This document shows, piece after piece, positions 33,951 through 44,851 of a DNA stretch of 64,000 nt. How positions within the stretch are numbered: the stretch's first letter is position 1; every line of letters starts with the position of its first letter. The position numbers and the translations under genes are program-made. Under the pieces are notes generated by a model. It was not told where the DNA came from. It saw only the letters and a list, made by a program, of their open reading frames with translations, and ran no database searches. Source of the stretch: Spisula solida (taxonomy: Eukaryota > Mollusca > Bivalvia > Venerida > Mactridae); the NCBI GenBank assembly GCA_947247005.1, contig OX365947.1:32630760-32694759 (forward strand). The letters are read 5' to 3'.

Positions 33951-35834
33951 ATGGCTACTCCTGACGTTCTACAAACAACATCCACCATGTCAGATGATTT
34001 CACCGTTTGCGGATTGTGTCAAGAGACTTTCAATCAACCAAAAGTTTTGTCTTGTCTTCATACGTTTTGTTACGAATGTTTAAACAGGCATATAGCGGAA
34101 TCTGGCAGTGCGCCTAACCAGACTTATTTCCTATGTCCCTCGTGTGATTTGGAGATAGAGTTACCACCATTGGCTGCGGATGGCCATTACGCAGACAATT
34201 TGCGAGACGATCAGTTCATGACAACATTAGTTGAACTTAAAAAAGCTCTGAAAGACGATAAATCGTGTGATGTTTGTCTACGAAGAGAGGAAAGTATCAC
34301 TGCTGAAAATTGGTGCTCAGATTGCAACGATACATTATGTGAGTCGTGTTCTAAAGTACACTTACACGTTAAGGTGACGTCATCACATACTGTGATGCCA
34401 TTGGAAGAAATGAGAAAGATGCCGCTTGAAACCATAATGCGAAAAAAGAGTAAAGTGAATTGTGACAGACACGGGGAAAGCATTACGCTGTTCTGTGTAG
34501 ATTGCAAGGATCCGTTATGTGTCCAGTGTATGGCCGTGTCACATCGTCGCTGTGAGAATGTTATCACGGTTTCTGACGCAGTAACTTCACAAACTGATAT
34601 CGACAGTATCATGGCGACTCTGAAAAACTTGCAGTTATCCCTCGACAGCGTAGATGGTCTAGGCGTCTTAGAAAAGCAACTAGAAACTTCAATTGATACA
34701 TCTAAACAGGAAATAATGTACCTGAGCAATTCATTATGCGCTAAAATACGAGATCAGGAACAATTTCTTCTGAAACAATTGGACCATAAAGCGGCAGATG
34801 CAAAAAAGGTCCTCAAGGAGCGGACTGAACCTAGAAAAGCGCAAGTGAAAACCGCGAAATCTGCCAGTCACAGGTTAGGCAATTTATTGAAATATGGAAG
34901 TGATGTTGAAGTTTTAATGGCGTTTAACCAGGTGAAGAAACAATTTGATGATTACAATATGCAAATTGGAGATACGAATCCTGATAAGTTGAAAGTGAAA
35001 GTAGAGTTTATACCGGAAGAGGCTAGTTTAACATACTTAGATGAAATGAAAAGTATCGGTGAGCTTAAAGTGGATACCGGTGCTGATGATGGAATATCGT
35101 CTTGGGGTGTCACATGTACGTCACTAGAAGACATCATAGTTACAGACTGTAATAACAAAAGGATTCAGAAGTTTAACAAACAGGGAGAACTTGCTGACCA
35201 TATTCAATTAGATGACGAACCTAGAGATATCACAACATGTGGGAACGGAACAGATGTGGCTGTAACACTGATAGGGCGCCTCATCATCTTCATTTCCACC
35301 AGAAAGTCACTAGTTATGATACGAAAGACGAAAACAGAGAGGCAGTACGATGGTATATCATACTCCGACGCTGAGAGCTACCTTGTTGTCACCTCTATGA
35401 GAGATCGAAGTGTCGATATCATACAACTTGATGGTGATGTGCTCAAATCGTTCAGCACCGACGGCAGTGGAGACTTTCTGTTCGATCGTCCTCGGTATAT
35501 TGCAGCATCTGTTGACGGTTCAATTGTCGTGTCTGATATTGGCATGCACTCCATCAAGTGTATCGATAGAAATGGTTACAGCTTGTATACGTACACAGGT
35601 CATAATGACATGAAAAGCCCACAAGGTGTATGTGTCGATAGGATTGGTAACATCTTTGTTGCTGATAACTCTAATGATCGCGTTCAGCTGTTGACAAGTC
35701 ATGGTGCATTCCAGAGATTTGTGTTAGTGAAGGATTCTGGTCTAGAACGACCATGTGCTATAAAGATAAGTGGTTCAAACAGACTTATTATTGTACAGAA
35801 TGATGGCATGGTTAAGGTATACAGTTATTGTTAG
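33951..35834 (+). CDS. TRIM-type E3 ubiquitin ligase (RING, two B-boxes, coiled coil, NHL-like repeats)
   Basis: 627 codons in one exon from an ATG in good context (acaacATGG). RING finger ligands: C20, C23, C35, H37, C40, C43, C62, C65. B-box 1: C106, C109, C122, C125, C130, C133 and following His. B-box 2: C171, H174, C182, C185, C190, C193, H198 with Cys (C201) where the usual last His stands. A helical coiled-coil region covers about 215-350. The C-terminal part, about 380-627, has NHL-like beta-propeller blades, clearest near 507-535 and 552-580 (PQGVCVDRIGNIFVAD). RING TRIMs transfer ubiquitin with an E2 and usually dimerise by the coiled coil; this is expected, not shown. Such TRIMs are greatly expanded in bivalves, so no one-to-one symbol (TRIM2/3/45/56/71-like) is given. 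Confidence 0.92.
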   Translation: MATPDVLQTTSTMSDDFTVCGLCQETFNQPKVLSCLHTFCYECLNRHIAESGSAPNQTYFLCPSCDLEIELPPLAADGHYADNLRDDQFMTTLVELKKALKDDKSCDVCLRREESITAENWCSDCNDTLCESCSKVHLHVKVTSSHTVMPLEEMRKMPLETIMRKKSKVNCDRHGESITLFCVDCKDPLCVQCMAVSHRRCENVITVSDAVTSQTDIDSIMATLKNLQLSLDSVDGLGVLEKQLETSIDTSKQEIMYLSNSLCAKIRDQEQFLLKQLDHKAADAKKVLKERTEPRKAQVKTAKSASHRLGNLLKYGSDVEVLMAFNQVKKQFDDYNMQIGDTNPDKLKVKVEFIPEEASLTYLDEMKSIGELKVDTGADDGISSWGVTCTSLEDIIVTDCNNKRIQKFNKQGELADHIQLDDEPRDITTCGNGTDVAVTLIGRLIIFISTRKSLVMIRKTKTERQYDGISYSDAESYLVVTSMRDRSVDIIQLDGDVLKSFSTDGSGDFLFDRPRYIAASVDGSIVVSDIGMHSIKCIDRNGYSLYTYTGHNDMKSPQGVCVDRIGNIFVADNSNDRVQLLTSHGAFQRFVLVKDSGLERPCAIKISGSNRLIIVQNDGMVKVYSYC

Positions 35835-35892
35835 ATGGTGACCAGCCTCTATACTCAGCCATCTGATTGGTTATTTCTGAATTCACTTTAAG

Positions 35893-35898
35893 AATAAA
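35893..35898 (+). terminator. polyadenylation signal of the TRIM gene
   Basis: AATAAA lies 59 bases after the TAG stop, the first such hexamer downstream. Confidence 0.5.
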
Positions 35899-36489
35899 CC
35901 AATGACAAGGCTTTATTCCTCAACTGGTCTACACACTCAAAGAAAGTTTAGAACACAATATCGCGATCAGCGCAATGAAACGCTAGATTTCATTTTAAGT
36001 TGTGTTCTTAGCTTTGAAGTCATGCATAACAATGATTTCTATTTTTTTGTTCAATGCCGTCCATTTCATCAAAGTGTGATATAATATAACTATTTGTAAA
36101 TACAGCACTGCAGCAAGTCCTGTGGGTGTACTTAATGTAATTTGTATTTAACTTTGAATTACACAAAAAGCATTTTAGTTTTGGGTGTAAAACATTTTGA
36201 CATCTGCTCCAAATTTATGGAGCCGTTTTTGAAAGTCTATTTTGCATGAAACCCATTAACTGAGTCAGACTTCAATAACACAAATTCCATTAATGGTACA
36301 GGCAGGGTTTATAAATCTTACCTCATGTCTACACGTGTCGCTGATTACTGAACGTGGGACTTTATATATACATGCTTTCCTCTACATTTCTTGCATGCTC
36401 GATGCACATAAAGTAGTCGATTCGTGATTACGTAAATGTGGTAGTTAAAGTAATTACATTGGAAACATTACGGCTTTAATTGTAACGAA
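35899..36489. other. no gene seen
   Basis: Nothing supported beyond the TRIM 3' flank. Confidence 0.5.
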
Positions 36490-36560
36490 TGTAAAAGATA
36501 TCCTCGTCATCAGCGTGTTCCTCACCTAAACCTCTCTAACCACTGATGTATGAGGATGGT
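36490..36560 (+). repeat. diverged TATA-like plus leader motif
   Basis: cgaatgtaaaag at 36486-36497 parallels cgaatataaaag at 47166. The last 22 bases, ending actgatgtatgaggatggt, match the leader exactly. The middle is only partly alignable. Confidence 0.45.
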
Positions 36561-36838
36561 ACAAGCTGAATGTACACCTCTTCAGTTGAGGAATGTTCTT
36601 CCTCTGATCTAAATCTGTACGGTAAATATTTTAAGGGGGGGGGGGCTGATCTTAATGTCTTGAAGCGTCAAACGTTTCCAATTCTCCAATGACATTGAAA
36701 GCAGCTGCTTTTACATGTGACTCTTCCAAAATCATGATGTCAAGGTTTTAGGTAAATCGACACTGTGTATGTGCTCAACGGAAAATATTCAGGCGCATGC
36801 GCACAAAGGAAAAACACTATTTTCATTTTTTCATTATA

Positions 36839-37244
36839 CAGTGCCCACCAAAAATAAGTACATAATAAGTGAATAAATTTTGCAAATTTTAACTTGGTTA
36901 ATTTATTAAGCATCTGTTTATCAGTAATCACAATAATACTTGTTTCTCAAACTGCAGTTACTAAATGAGGCAAAAATCAGATAGAAACAAAGATGTTCTG
37001 AATTAAAATAACCATGTGACCCAAAAGGCTTAATTTTCCATCTTTTGTGACAAAGTAACTATTCAAGCCGGTCGAAGAAACTTTTTATTTTGCACCTAGG
37101 GTACCAATTAATGCATGGTCTTCACATTTAATGAACAAAAATATTCATTTTTTTTCTCAAAAATATTGATGTTTTGCAAATAGTGTTGTTACAGACAAGT
37201 AAAGGGGGAAATGACATCTGTATACTTGTTTTTGGTGGGCAGTG
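36839..37244. mobile_element. Tc1/mariner-type MITE
   Basis: TA at 36837-36838 and 37245-37246 flanks inverted ends CAGTGCCCACCAAAAATAAG and its complement with a few mismatches. No transposase. CAGTG-type ends with a TA target are typical of Tc1 elements. Confidence 0.75.
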
Positions 37245-37246
37245 TA

Positions 37247-38076
37247 TGTATAGTTCATTAACAATAGTGATTGTTTGTATATGGAATTTAGTTATAATGT
37301 AATCAGTATGATATTACTAAATAGTTCACCAATTGTGTATTCATCTACTGCATCATTCTAACCTGTATTTTGTACGTAAGATCATCTCCTTGGAACATTA
37401 TTTTAACTAATATTGGGAAGAAGAAAGATCTTACACTAACTAGTAAAAAAACCAGTGGATTTACTAGAGCTCATCTGACTTTTTCAAAAAATATGAGTTA
37501 TTGTCATCACTTGATCGTCGACGGCGTTGCTTTGTTAAAATTAATGTTTAGGTCAATTTTTCTCATAAATAATCAAAGCTATTGCTTTGAAACTCGAAAA
37601 ATAGACTTAAACTTGTTCATTATCAACACCTTAGCATGTAAAGCACGACCCGTAACTCTGATTGTCCTTTTTGGACGAAGAAAACATCTAAGTTATGTTT
37701 TATGTTGAGGTTAACTTCACTTGCTATGGCATAGACACTTTCAACACTTGTTCACCAACAATACCAGACTATGTAAAGAAAGAGTCATAACTCCACTCTG
37801 CCTATTAGAAGAGTTGTGGACCGTTCTGGACTTAGAAAATATCCTGCTTAGATTTCGTTTAAGTAAAAAAACTTTCCCATAAAGTTTTAAACAAAATCTT
37901 TGAAACTGGTTACACCTTTTACATATTAATACCTCACTCCATTTAGTAATACACATAACTTTATGTCATTGTGCAATTGTGTCAAAGTGTAGTATGAGTC
38001 AGTATAACAACGTGAATGTATGGTACACCGTAGCTGACTCTTAAAAATACTTCTCAGACGGTGATGTACTTCATGT
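37247..38076. other. no gene seen
   Basis: The 112-codon frame at 37370-37708 has no recognisable domain. Confidence 0.5.
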
Positions 38077-38078
38077 CA

Positions 38079-38177
38079 GTTGGTGATGTGCATTTTACAT
38101 TCTGGCAGTAGATAAATCAGTTGGTGATGTGCACTGACTTATTTACTGTGAGGAATGTAAAATGCACATCACTAACT
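38079..38177. repeat. inverted repeat hairpin
   Basis: Arms of 25 bases at 38079-38103 and 38153-38177 pair almost perfectly (tgatgtgcattttacattc with gaatgtaaaatgcacatca). Neighbouring tgatgtgca fragments up to 38290 suggest a degenerate foldback family. Confidence 0.75.
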
Positions 38178-38769
38178 CTGAAATGCACCCTCATCATTTG
38201 ACTTATCTACTCCATTAAATGGCCTGATGTGCACCAACAATTGTAAAGTGACGTATCTGACGCACAAAATGTAAAACGTACGTCATCAACTAACATAACC
38301 TATAAACATATACTTCAACTATACTATTTTGAGTGCTTGAATTGAAAACAAATGCAATGGTCGGACTGACATGACAACGCCGTTTATGAAGTATAAATAG
38401 AAGTCAGCTATGGCGTTCCATATGAATCTAATATGTGTTTATATGGATGTGTTTACAGATATACAGATATATAGATATTATATATAGTATTCACTATTAT
38501 CAATGTAATAAAACGATATATTCAGCATTTCATTCATTTGTTTTATACGATAACCCCTCAATATGTAACTTTAACAAGCATCACACTTGATAAGATGTTC
38601 AATTTTGTACACAATCTTCCTTATGTAAGCCTTTATGGAAGAAGTGCTTAAATAAGACTTTTTAAAAAGCTGTCGTACCACTGTTGTTCCGTCGAGGCAA
38701 ACACTATTGATTCATCATAAAAGCAAAGTACTGAAAGGTGACAGATGTCCACAAGCGGATCTTTTGCGT

Positions 38770-39066
38770 TGTATTGAGACAGTCGTTGTGCGTGGCCATT
38801 CCGTTTTATCCCTGCACAAATGAACCCGGCTTCGAGTGAAGAAACAGAAAGTTTGTGTGATACAAGGACTCTTGGGTCCTTTAAAGTGTATAGCACCTTC
38901 AAGTGTATAGCGAGACTATGTCTGCGTTTCCAACTACATGTAGTTTATTTCCAGTTGGGTGAGGAAGCATTGAAAAGTGTTTGTTAAATTTCCAGTGCCC
39001 CGGCCGTGATTCGAACCAGGGAATTACTGGTAGTCAAGGGCGCTAACCACTCGGAAACCGTTCAAT
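38770..39066 (-). mobile_element. tRNA-headed SINE
   Basis: Read on the minus strand, a tRNA-like head (39064-39001) has A box ttccgagtggttagcgc and B box ctggttcgaatcacg. A body of about 230 bp follows, ending gccacgcacaacgactgtct. Partial copies at 28003 and 29030 mark it as a family. It is probably transcribed by pol III and moved by a partner LINE. Confidence 0.75.
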
Positions 39067-39886
39067 CCAACAAGTAGATATCTTAGTAAGCTTAATAGCA
39101 AAAAACACCTTTCCAGTACTTTGAATCTGTATTTTACATATACATGTATACTAGTATGTACATTTCTATGTACGTTGTTCTTGACACATACTCATAAGCT
39201 CTAGATTGTTTATTGAGAAGAATGGAAGTACATTCATTACATTTTTAGTCCATCATTGTTCCATTAATGACATGTTACAGGGTTATATAGTCATTCCTGC
39301 TCAAACTAGTGCTTGAATCAACAATTAGGGACTGCTTATATTTGCGTACTCAGATGTTATGGTGTGGTGAAGCATAAACGCATAATGAAGACAAATGCAT
39401 GTCGATTACATAATTTCCACACAACAGCTTACTGTTGTTGAAGAGCATTCTATTTTTCTAAAATGAAATATTTTGTGACTAACATAGTTCCCGAATAATC
39501 GTCTTTATATACCAAAACTACGTGCGAAACTAGCAAAAGAAAAATATTTTTTACCAGATTTATATAGTGCCCTTTTTATGCGAAACACAAGTTCAAAGGC
39601 GTTTCACATATAGAGTTCCAGCGACATGGGCACAGGTGCATCCTCTACCAGTGCAGATACAGACTGTGAGAAAGCCCATGATGGGAGAGAAAGACATTAG
39701 ATTCCGGCATGTCCGGCGCTGCAAAAGTGCGCCTTGCGGTTATTTTGAATAGACAGTCTGGTTCCTTAATGTATAGCAATCATACACAGCTTCCTGGCAC
39801 AATTAACCAAATTCTTTGCAATCCACGTGGTCAGATAAGGCGGGTAATACTATAAATAAAATGTTCGAAAAGTCCAGTTACCATAT

Positions 39887-39940
39887 CGGGGATTAAACCC
39901 ACGACCTCTGGATTGACAGCCAAACGCGTTACTTCAGTTT
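39887..39940 (-). repeat. tRNA-like fragment
   Basis: Minus strand: acgcgtttggctgtcaatcc, an Asp-like anticodon arm, followed by B box gtgggtttaatccccg. The A-box half is poorly preserved. Confidence 0.45.
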
Positions 39941-40130
39941 TAACTCGACGACAACAACATTAAACAAACATTAAACATTATAACGACAATATCGCTGTAT
40001 TGTTAATTTACATAATATAAAATACAATATAAAAATTGTTTTTGATGATGTGAACTACAACTGTACATAAATAAAAGCACCCTCTAATGTTATTACAAAG
40101 ATACATTGGTGACTGAACTATTGAGATACT

Positions 40131-40328
40131 CTACAGTGTGTTTAATACAAAACGTACATTAAGTTTGGTTACCAATTTTCGCGGGCTGCTTTCAGCAATT
40201 TGCCGTTCTGCCACTTCGACATTTTCGTCGCAGTCCATTAACACGCCATTGAAGTCGGCCTTGAAACCACCGTAGATGAATGTTCGAAAACAACAATATC
40301 TAACGAAAGAAAGACAAATCAATTTCAA
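40131..40328 (-). CDS. exon-like open frame, unidentified
   Basis: On the minus strand a pyrimidine-rich tttctttcgttag precedes about 40 codons with a strong C/G preference at third positions (TTC ATC TAC, AAG GCC GAC TTC), unlike the flanks. The codons around FIYGGFKADFNGVLMDCDEN look coding. A possible donor is TTG|GTAACC. I do not recognise the product, and no partner exon is proven. Confidence 0.35.
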   Translation of the reverse strand: MKLICLSFVRYCCFRTFIYGGFKADFNGVLMDCDENVEVAERQIAESSPRKLVTKLNVRFVLNTL

Positions 40329-40425
40329 TAATCCAGTCGTAAAACAAATAATTTAAGCTACAAAGATTACCCATTCCAATACAGCTTTATTATCAAGATT
40401 AGTGTCTAACAGAAATAACAACCAA

Positions 40426-40713
40426 TTAAATGTCTCCAGCAAACATAATCAATCCGCCAAGAACCATCAAAACTTCTCCCAAAAGGCCCATTGCGGTTGT
40501 AATGGATGAATCTGATGAGAAAACAAAGCATGCAATGGATATCACCGTAATAACTTCACTGTCATGAACGAATATTGTCAAAATAAAAACAAACACATAT
40601 CCCTTTACAGTAGCCCAACTATGTAGCAGATACAATGTATTATAGTTGCCCAAATGTATTAAAGATAGTATAGGAGAGATCACCGTATTCATTTTCAAAA
40701 TGCCCACCGTCAA
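40426..40713 (-). CDS. possible terminal exon of a membrane protein, unidentified
   Basis: About 95 open codons follow a candidate acceptor catccaatag and end at TAA. The translation is very hydrophobic, with about three possible membrane segments (around ILSLIHL, YVFVFILTIFV and LLGEVLMVLGGLIMF). There is no ATG at its start. Codon bias is weak, and AT-rich DNA easily yields such hydrophobic frames. Confidence 0.25.
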   Translation of the reverse strand: MTVGILKMNTVISPILSLIHLGNYNTLYLLHSWATVKGYVFVFILTIFVHDSEVITVISIACFVFSSDSSITTAMGLLGEVLMVLGGLIMFAGDI

Positions 40714-41828
40714 TCTATTGGATGAATGAACAATAAAAACCTGCCATTCACCAATAGCTAGCTGGTGGTACTAATCCCTTTGTGTACAAACATGATCACT
40801 CCTATTATAGGTCAGATAACAATACAACTGCCGTGTTATGCATCAACATATCCATTCTGTGAATTTGCATTTATTTGATTCAGTAGCATCTTTAAATGCT
40901 TTATCACGAAATCACGTATTTCTTTCTGAAAAATAATTTTATGGTTTAATAATATCTTTTTGGTTAATTGGCGTTACGTTTGTTCAATGTTTGAAAAGGA
41001 AACAATTATCCATTTATATGGCAATTTGAATATGCGCAGAACTTTGAGACTGGTATGCAAGCTCACAAAATTTATCGAATGAGTTAATTACTGGAATAAT
41101 TCACCAAGCAACTTATCATGACTACAATGCAGTTTCATTGTACTGGCACCAGCATTAGAATTATAATCAAGGGTACAGTAAGTGGAGTCCCGAGGGTCGT
41201 GTCTCGAGGATTGTTCGAAGAAAGTTTTGCGTTCCGCAATGTATCTTATTTCTATGGCATACTCAGCCTTGTAGCCCAACCTTTTTCTTTTACAACTTAT
41301 ACATGATGGGGATACAACCACATTAAAGGATTAAACGTCTTGCACATTTCGTTTTCTATAATCCGAAAGCAAGACAGTCATTATAAACTATACGCTATTG
41401 TTTATGGTGTATTAGTACATTGCGAGATAGTGATCTAGTTTGCGTACTTACTTACCCAACCACTTGCTGTAATAATGGTTATTAGAACAGACAAACTGAT
41501 TTAAGAAGTAAATATTACAGTAATAAAACAAGGACGAAGCGGAGCAGTAGCGCAAATGGGGAGAAGTGGGAATGACGTGCTGATTAACTGTCCTCATTGT
41601 GATGGTTACAAACTATTGGATACAGCATAATTAGCTTACAGCAAAAATCTCTCATCTTGCATGGATGTTACTAAACACGTTCTAAACATAGCAAAGAATG
41701 GATCATTTGAACTAATTGAAAACAATGTTTAACAGTAACTTTAGAGTGAGAAGAATTGTAATTAGCCACAACACTTTCATAGTCTTAGACTTAGGATTAC
41801 AGAACTTTATCTCATCTTTTATTAAACG

Positions 41829-42340
41829 CATGTACATGTGAGCCGTTCTCCAGGAAAACCGGGCTTAGTGACAAAAATATGAAAATCATGATAAATCGGC
41901 GTTAGCAAAACGAGAATCTTTTGAACAGTTTCTGAAACTTTGAACAAAATATATAGAGGATATTTGTTGATTTTGGTGTACATGTAAGATCGAATTTTAT
42001 TTCACCGAGTGATCACAGAAAATCAATGTTTTCACGAGTGGCGTAGCCACGAGTGAAAATTAAATTTTCTGTGATCACGAGTAGCTACAAACGTAGCTAC
42101 TGTTTTCAACCACTAACCCCTCGTTTTCTCAATATGGATACTCTTCAGAAATTGGTCACCATAGCAATGACAGAAGATATTTTATCATGATTAATGAGAA
42201 AAAAATAAATCTAAAACAAAGTTCTATATTATCCAAGTACTTAAACTTAAATCAAAGAGCATGACTTTTTGTCATTTAAGAGGGTTTCCCTAAAGCATGT
42301 CACTTACCCCGGTTTTCCCCGAGAACGGCTCATGTATATT
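41829..42340. mobile_element. TIR element, short form (copy 1)
   Basis: Inverted ends gagccgttctccaggaaaac near 41840 and ggttttccccgagaacggct near 42311-42330, with acatg outside. The interior contains a hairpin, gtggcgtagccac flanked by ttttcac and gtgaaaa, inside outer arms gtgatcacagaaaat and attttctgtgatcac. No transposase. Confidence 0.75.
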
Positions 42341-43279
42341 GACACGTCCGGTAACATTTGGCCTAGATTGTTGTGTAATTGGTGTTAGGGTGATGGTTCG
42401 ACATTATGTAGTCCATACTGACCTTTAACTTGATATAACTGCCGCCGACATTATTACTGTTCAGACCACAATATATTACGTTAATATATAATGATAAATG
42501 TCCAGAAAGAAGCAAAGAGCAGACAACATATGTCAGGAGCTTCAGAAACTAAAATTTCAGCTCAATGATAACACATTGGGTAGGGAAAGCATCTATCAAC
42601 AGAAATAATTGAACAAAAGACGTACAAAAAACGAAACAAATAACTGATTACAAGGACACGTCACGAGGGTAAACATTAAATTGAACAAGGAAAAATGAAA
42701 CCTAACAGCTACCTAACCTCGACACTCTACTCATTGTATTACAAACCACCATTGTCCCATTTGATACTGTACCTCATTATTAGCTTGTGTTTGATGTGAA
42801 GTTGCTTCCATGTGGCGTGCAAATGTAGTGTTAGTTATGGCCATATTTTGGATTGGGAAGCCGAAAAGAACGCAATTGAAATAGTTTAATCTAAATGAGC
42901 GTAAAGGTTATTCATTTCGCTTTAACAGACACATTCCAGAGATCGTGGAACACTATCAAGATGTGTTAAGTTAACACATTCATTTGGACCATTCGTTTAA
43001 AATAGAAATCATGCAAGATGTGTCCTTGGTGGAACTTTTTTATGTCTTTCATGGAAGGTGGTATCAAGTTGGGTTTAATGGTATGCACTTTATATGCTAG
43101 TAATATCAGAGATACATGTACCGCGTTTGCCTTCGGTTGCCTTTATGAATGACAGTATGACCAGATTCGCGCATGGATTATATCAATATATCAACCTGAG
43201 AAACGCATACCAAATGCAGAAAACCAAATCGCTCAAATAAGTTCATCTGATAGATACTAGCAGTGCTTTTAAAGCATGG

Positions 43280-43850
43280 CCTCGATTTTATAGACTAACG
43301 TTCTAACAAAGTTTCATGAAGATTGGGCCATAATTGTGGCCTCTAATTCGTTAACAAGCTACTAAAATTTGACATAGTGACCTAGTTTTGATCTCACATG
43401 ACCCACTTTCACATTTGGCCTAGATTTTATAGAGGCAAACATTCGGACCATGTTTCATGAAGATTGGGCCATAATTGTGTTACCGAATATGTTCACATTA
43501 TTTTTCTAAGATATGAGCTATTGTCCTAATTAATGACCTTTCATGACCTAGGTTGTACCTTATCCTAGATTTCATAGAGACCAAGTATTCTGACAGTTTA
43601 TGAAGATTTATCTATAACTGTGGCCTCTAAAGCGTTCACCAGATTTGACTCAGTGACCTTGTTTGTGACCCCATCATAACCCAGTCTCACACTTGACCTT
43701 TCTTCATAGAGACAAACTTTCTGACTAAGTGTTATGACGATTGGACCATATATGTGGCCTCTAGTGTCTTCACAATAAATTGTTAACGGACGACGACGGT
43801 CGAACCACAGACGAAGAGCCATCACAAAAGCTCACCTTGTCACTTTGTGA
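43280..43850 (+). repeat. degenerate tgacct-rich interspersed repeat
   Basis: Blocks such as gaagattgggccataattgt and tgacctagtttt recur two to four times, ending with gacgacgacggtcg and ccatcacaaaagctcacctt. I recall this as a very common bivalve repeat family. Duplicated at 55940-56520. Confidence 0.7.
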
Positions 43851-43921
43851 CAGATGGGCTAATTTGATATACTAGACAAGAACCTAGTCAATGAATAACG
43901 CGACATTTGTACTTAGAAAGT

Positions 43922-44350
43922 CTGGGACCGGGATTACAACGAATACATACACTCAGCACTCACCACTCAAATATTGAAAATGTAATATAATGAGCTTTTA
44001 TTTGTCCTAGATTGCAAATTTAGATGAGGAAAATGTACAAGATAGTTAAATGAGTGTTGAAAATAACATTTGATACATTTTCTTTGCCATTTTGTACTAT
44101 TTTTGAGGTGCAAATGTAATTATTAAATCTGAGTGCCACACTCAGCACTCAGACTGATGAATTGCAATTATAGCTTACAAATACACTAAATTAAACTAGG
44201 AAGTAGGCCAAAAACAATATTTAGTACCAATTTAACAATATCACAACGTCTTGCTCTAACACAATGCCCCAATGAACCCCAAAAGAGTGAATTTCAATAT
44301 TTGAGTGTTGAGTGCTGTGTGTAAGTATTCGTTGTAATTCCGGCCCCTGG
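43922..44350. mobile_element. MITE with about 55-bp inverted ends
   Basis: The left end has ggattacaacgaatac, actcagcactca and actcaaatattgaaa; the right end carries the complement in order. The copy at 56592-57034 has extra actcagcactcaccactc units. No transposase. Confidence 0.75.
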
Positions 44351-44710
44351 TCTTGGTCTGTTATTGTTTTATTAAAATGCATTGCTTAAGAGTCATGTTA
44401 AGCAAGATGTTATACATTATCCACATGTGTATAGAGTTTTTGTGTACTTCGTTTCAATAAGAACAAGGCAACCAATAGTTGTCTATAAGGATTTCACATT
44501 TCTGTCATCATAAACCGAATATAAACAGTAGATTTATTTCAATCTTACACTAATGTGCTGAGACAGGCGGGAATATTATAAGTTATATTGGTGATACATT
44601 CGAGACTTTACATATTCAGTAAGATAGATTTACATTCATTTGATCACACATTGAGAACAAGAAAATACCGTGAAGGTACTAGAGAATCGAACAGTTTCTT
44701 GAGACTATTA

Positions 44711-44851
44711 GGCCTTTTCGACTGGGCTGTTTCGTGGAGCAGGTTACAGTCTATTCCCGTTCTAATTTTGTGTTACTGTAGTAGTGCTGTAATTGTGGGG
44801 ACGGGAGCCAGGCTAAAACTTGCTTCACGAAACAGCCCAATCGAAAAGGCC
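44711..44851. mobile_element. 141-bp hairpin element with 5-bp target duplication
   Basis: Ends GGCCTTTTCGACTGGGCTG and CAGCCCAATCGAAAAGGCC pair with one mismatch and extend to ttcgtg/cacgaa. tatta flanks it at 44706-44710 and 44852-44856. It also occurs at 57399-57539 in copy 2. Confidence 0.8.

Noticed and set aside
34211..34729. 172-codon minus-strand frame
   Set aside because: Shadow of the TRIM coding exon, which has the real domain signatures.
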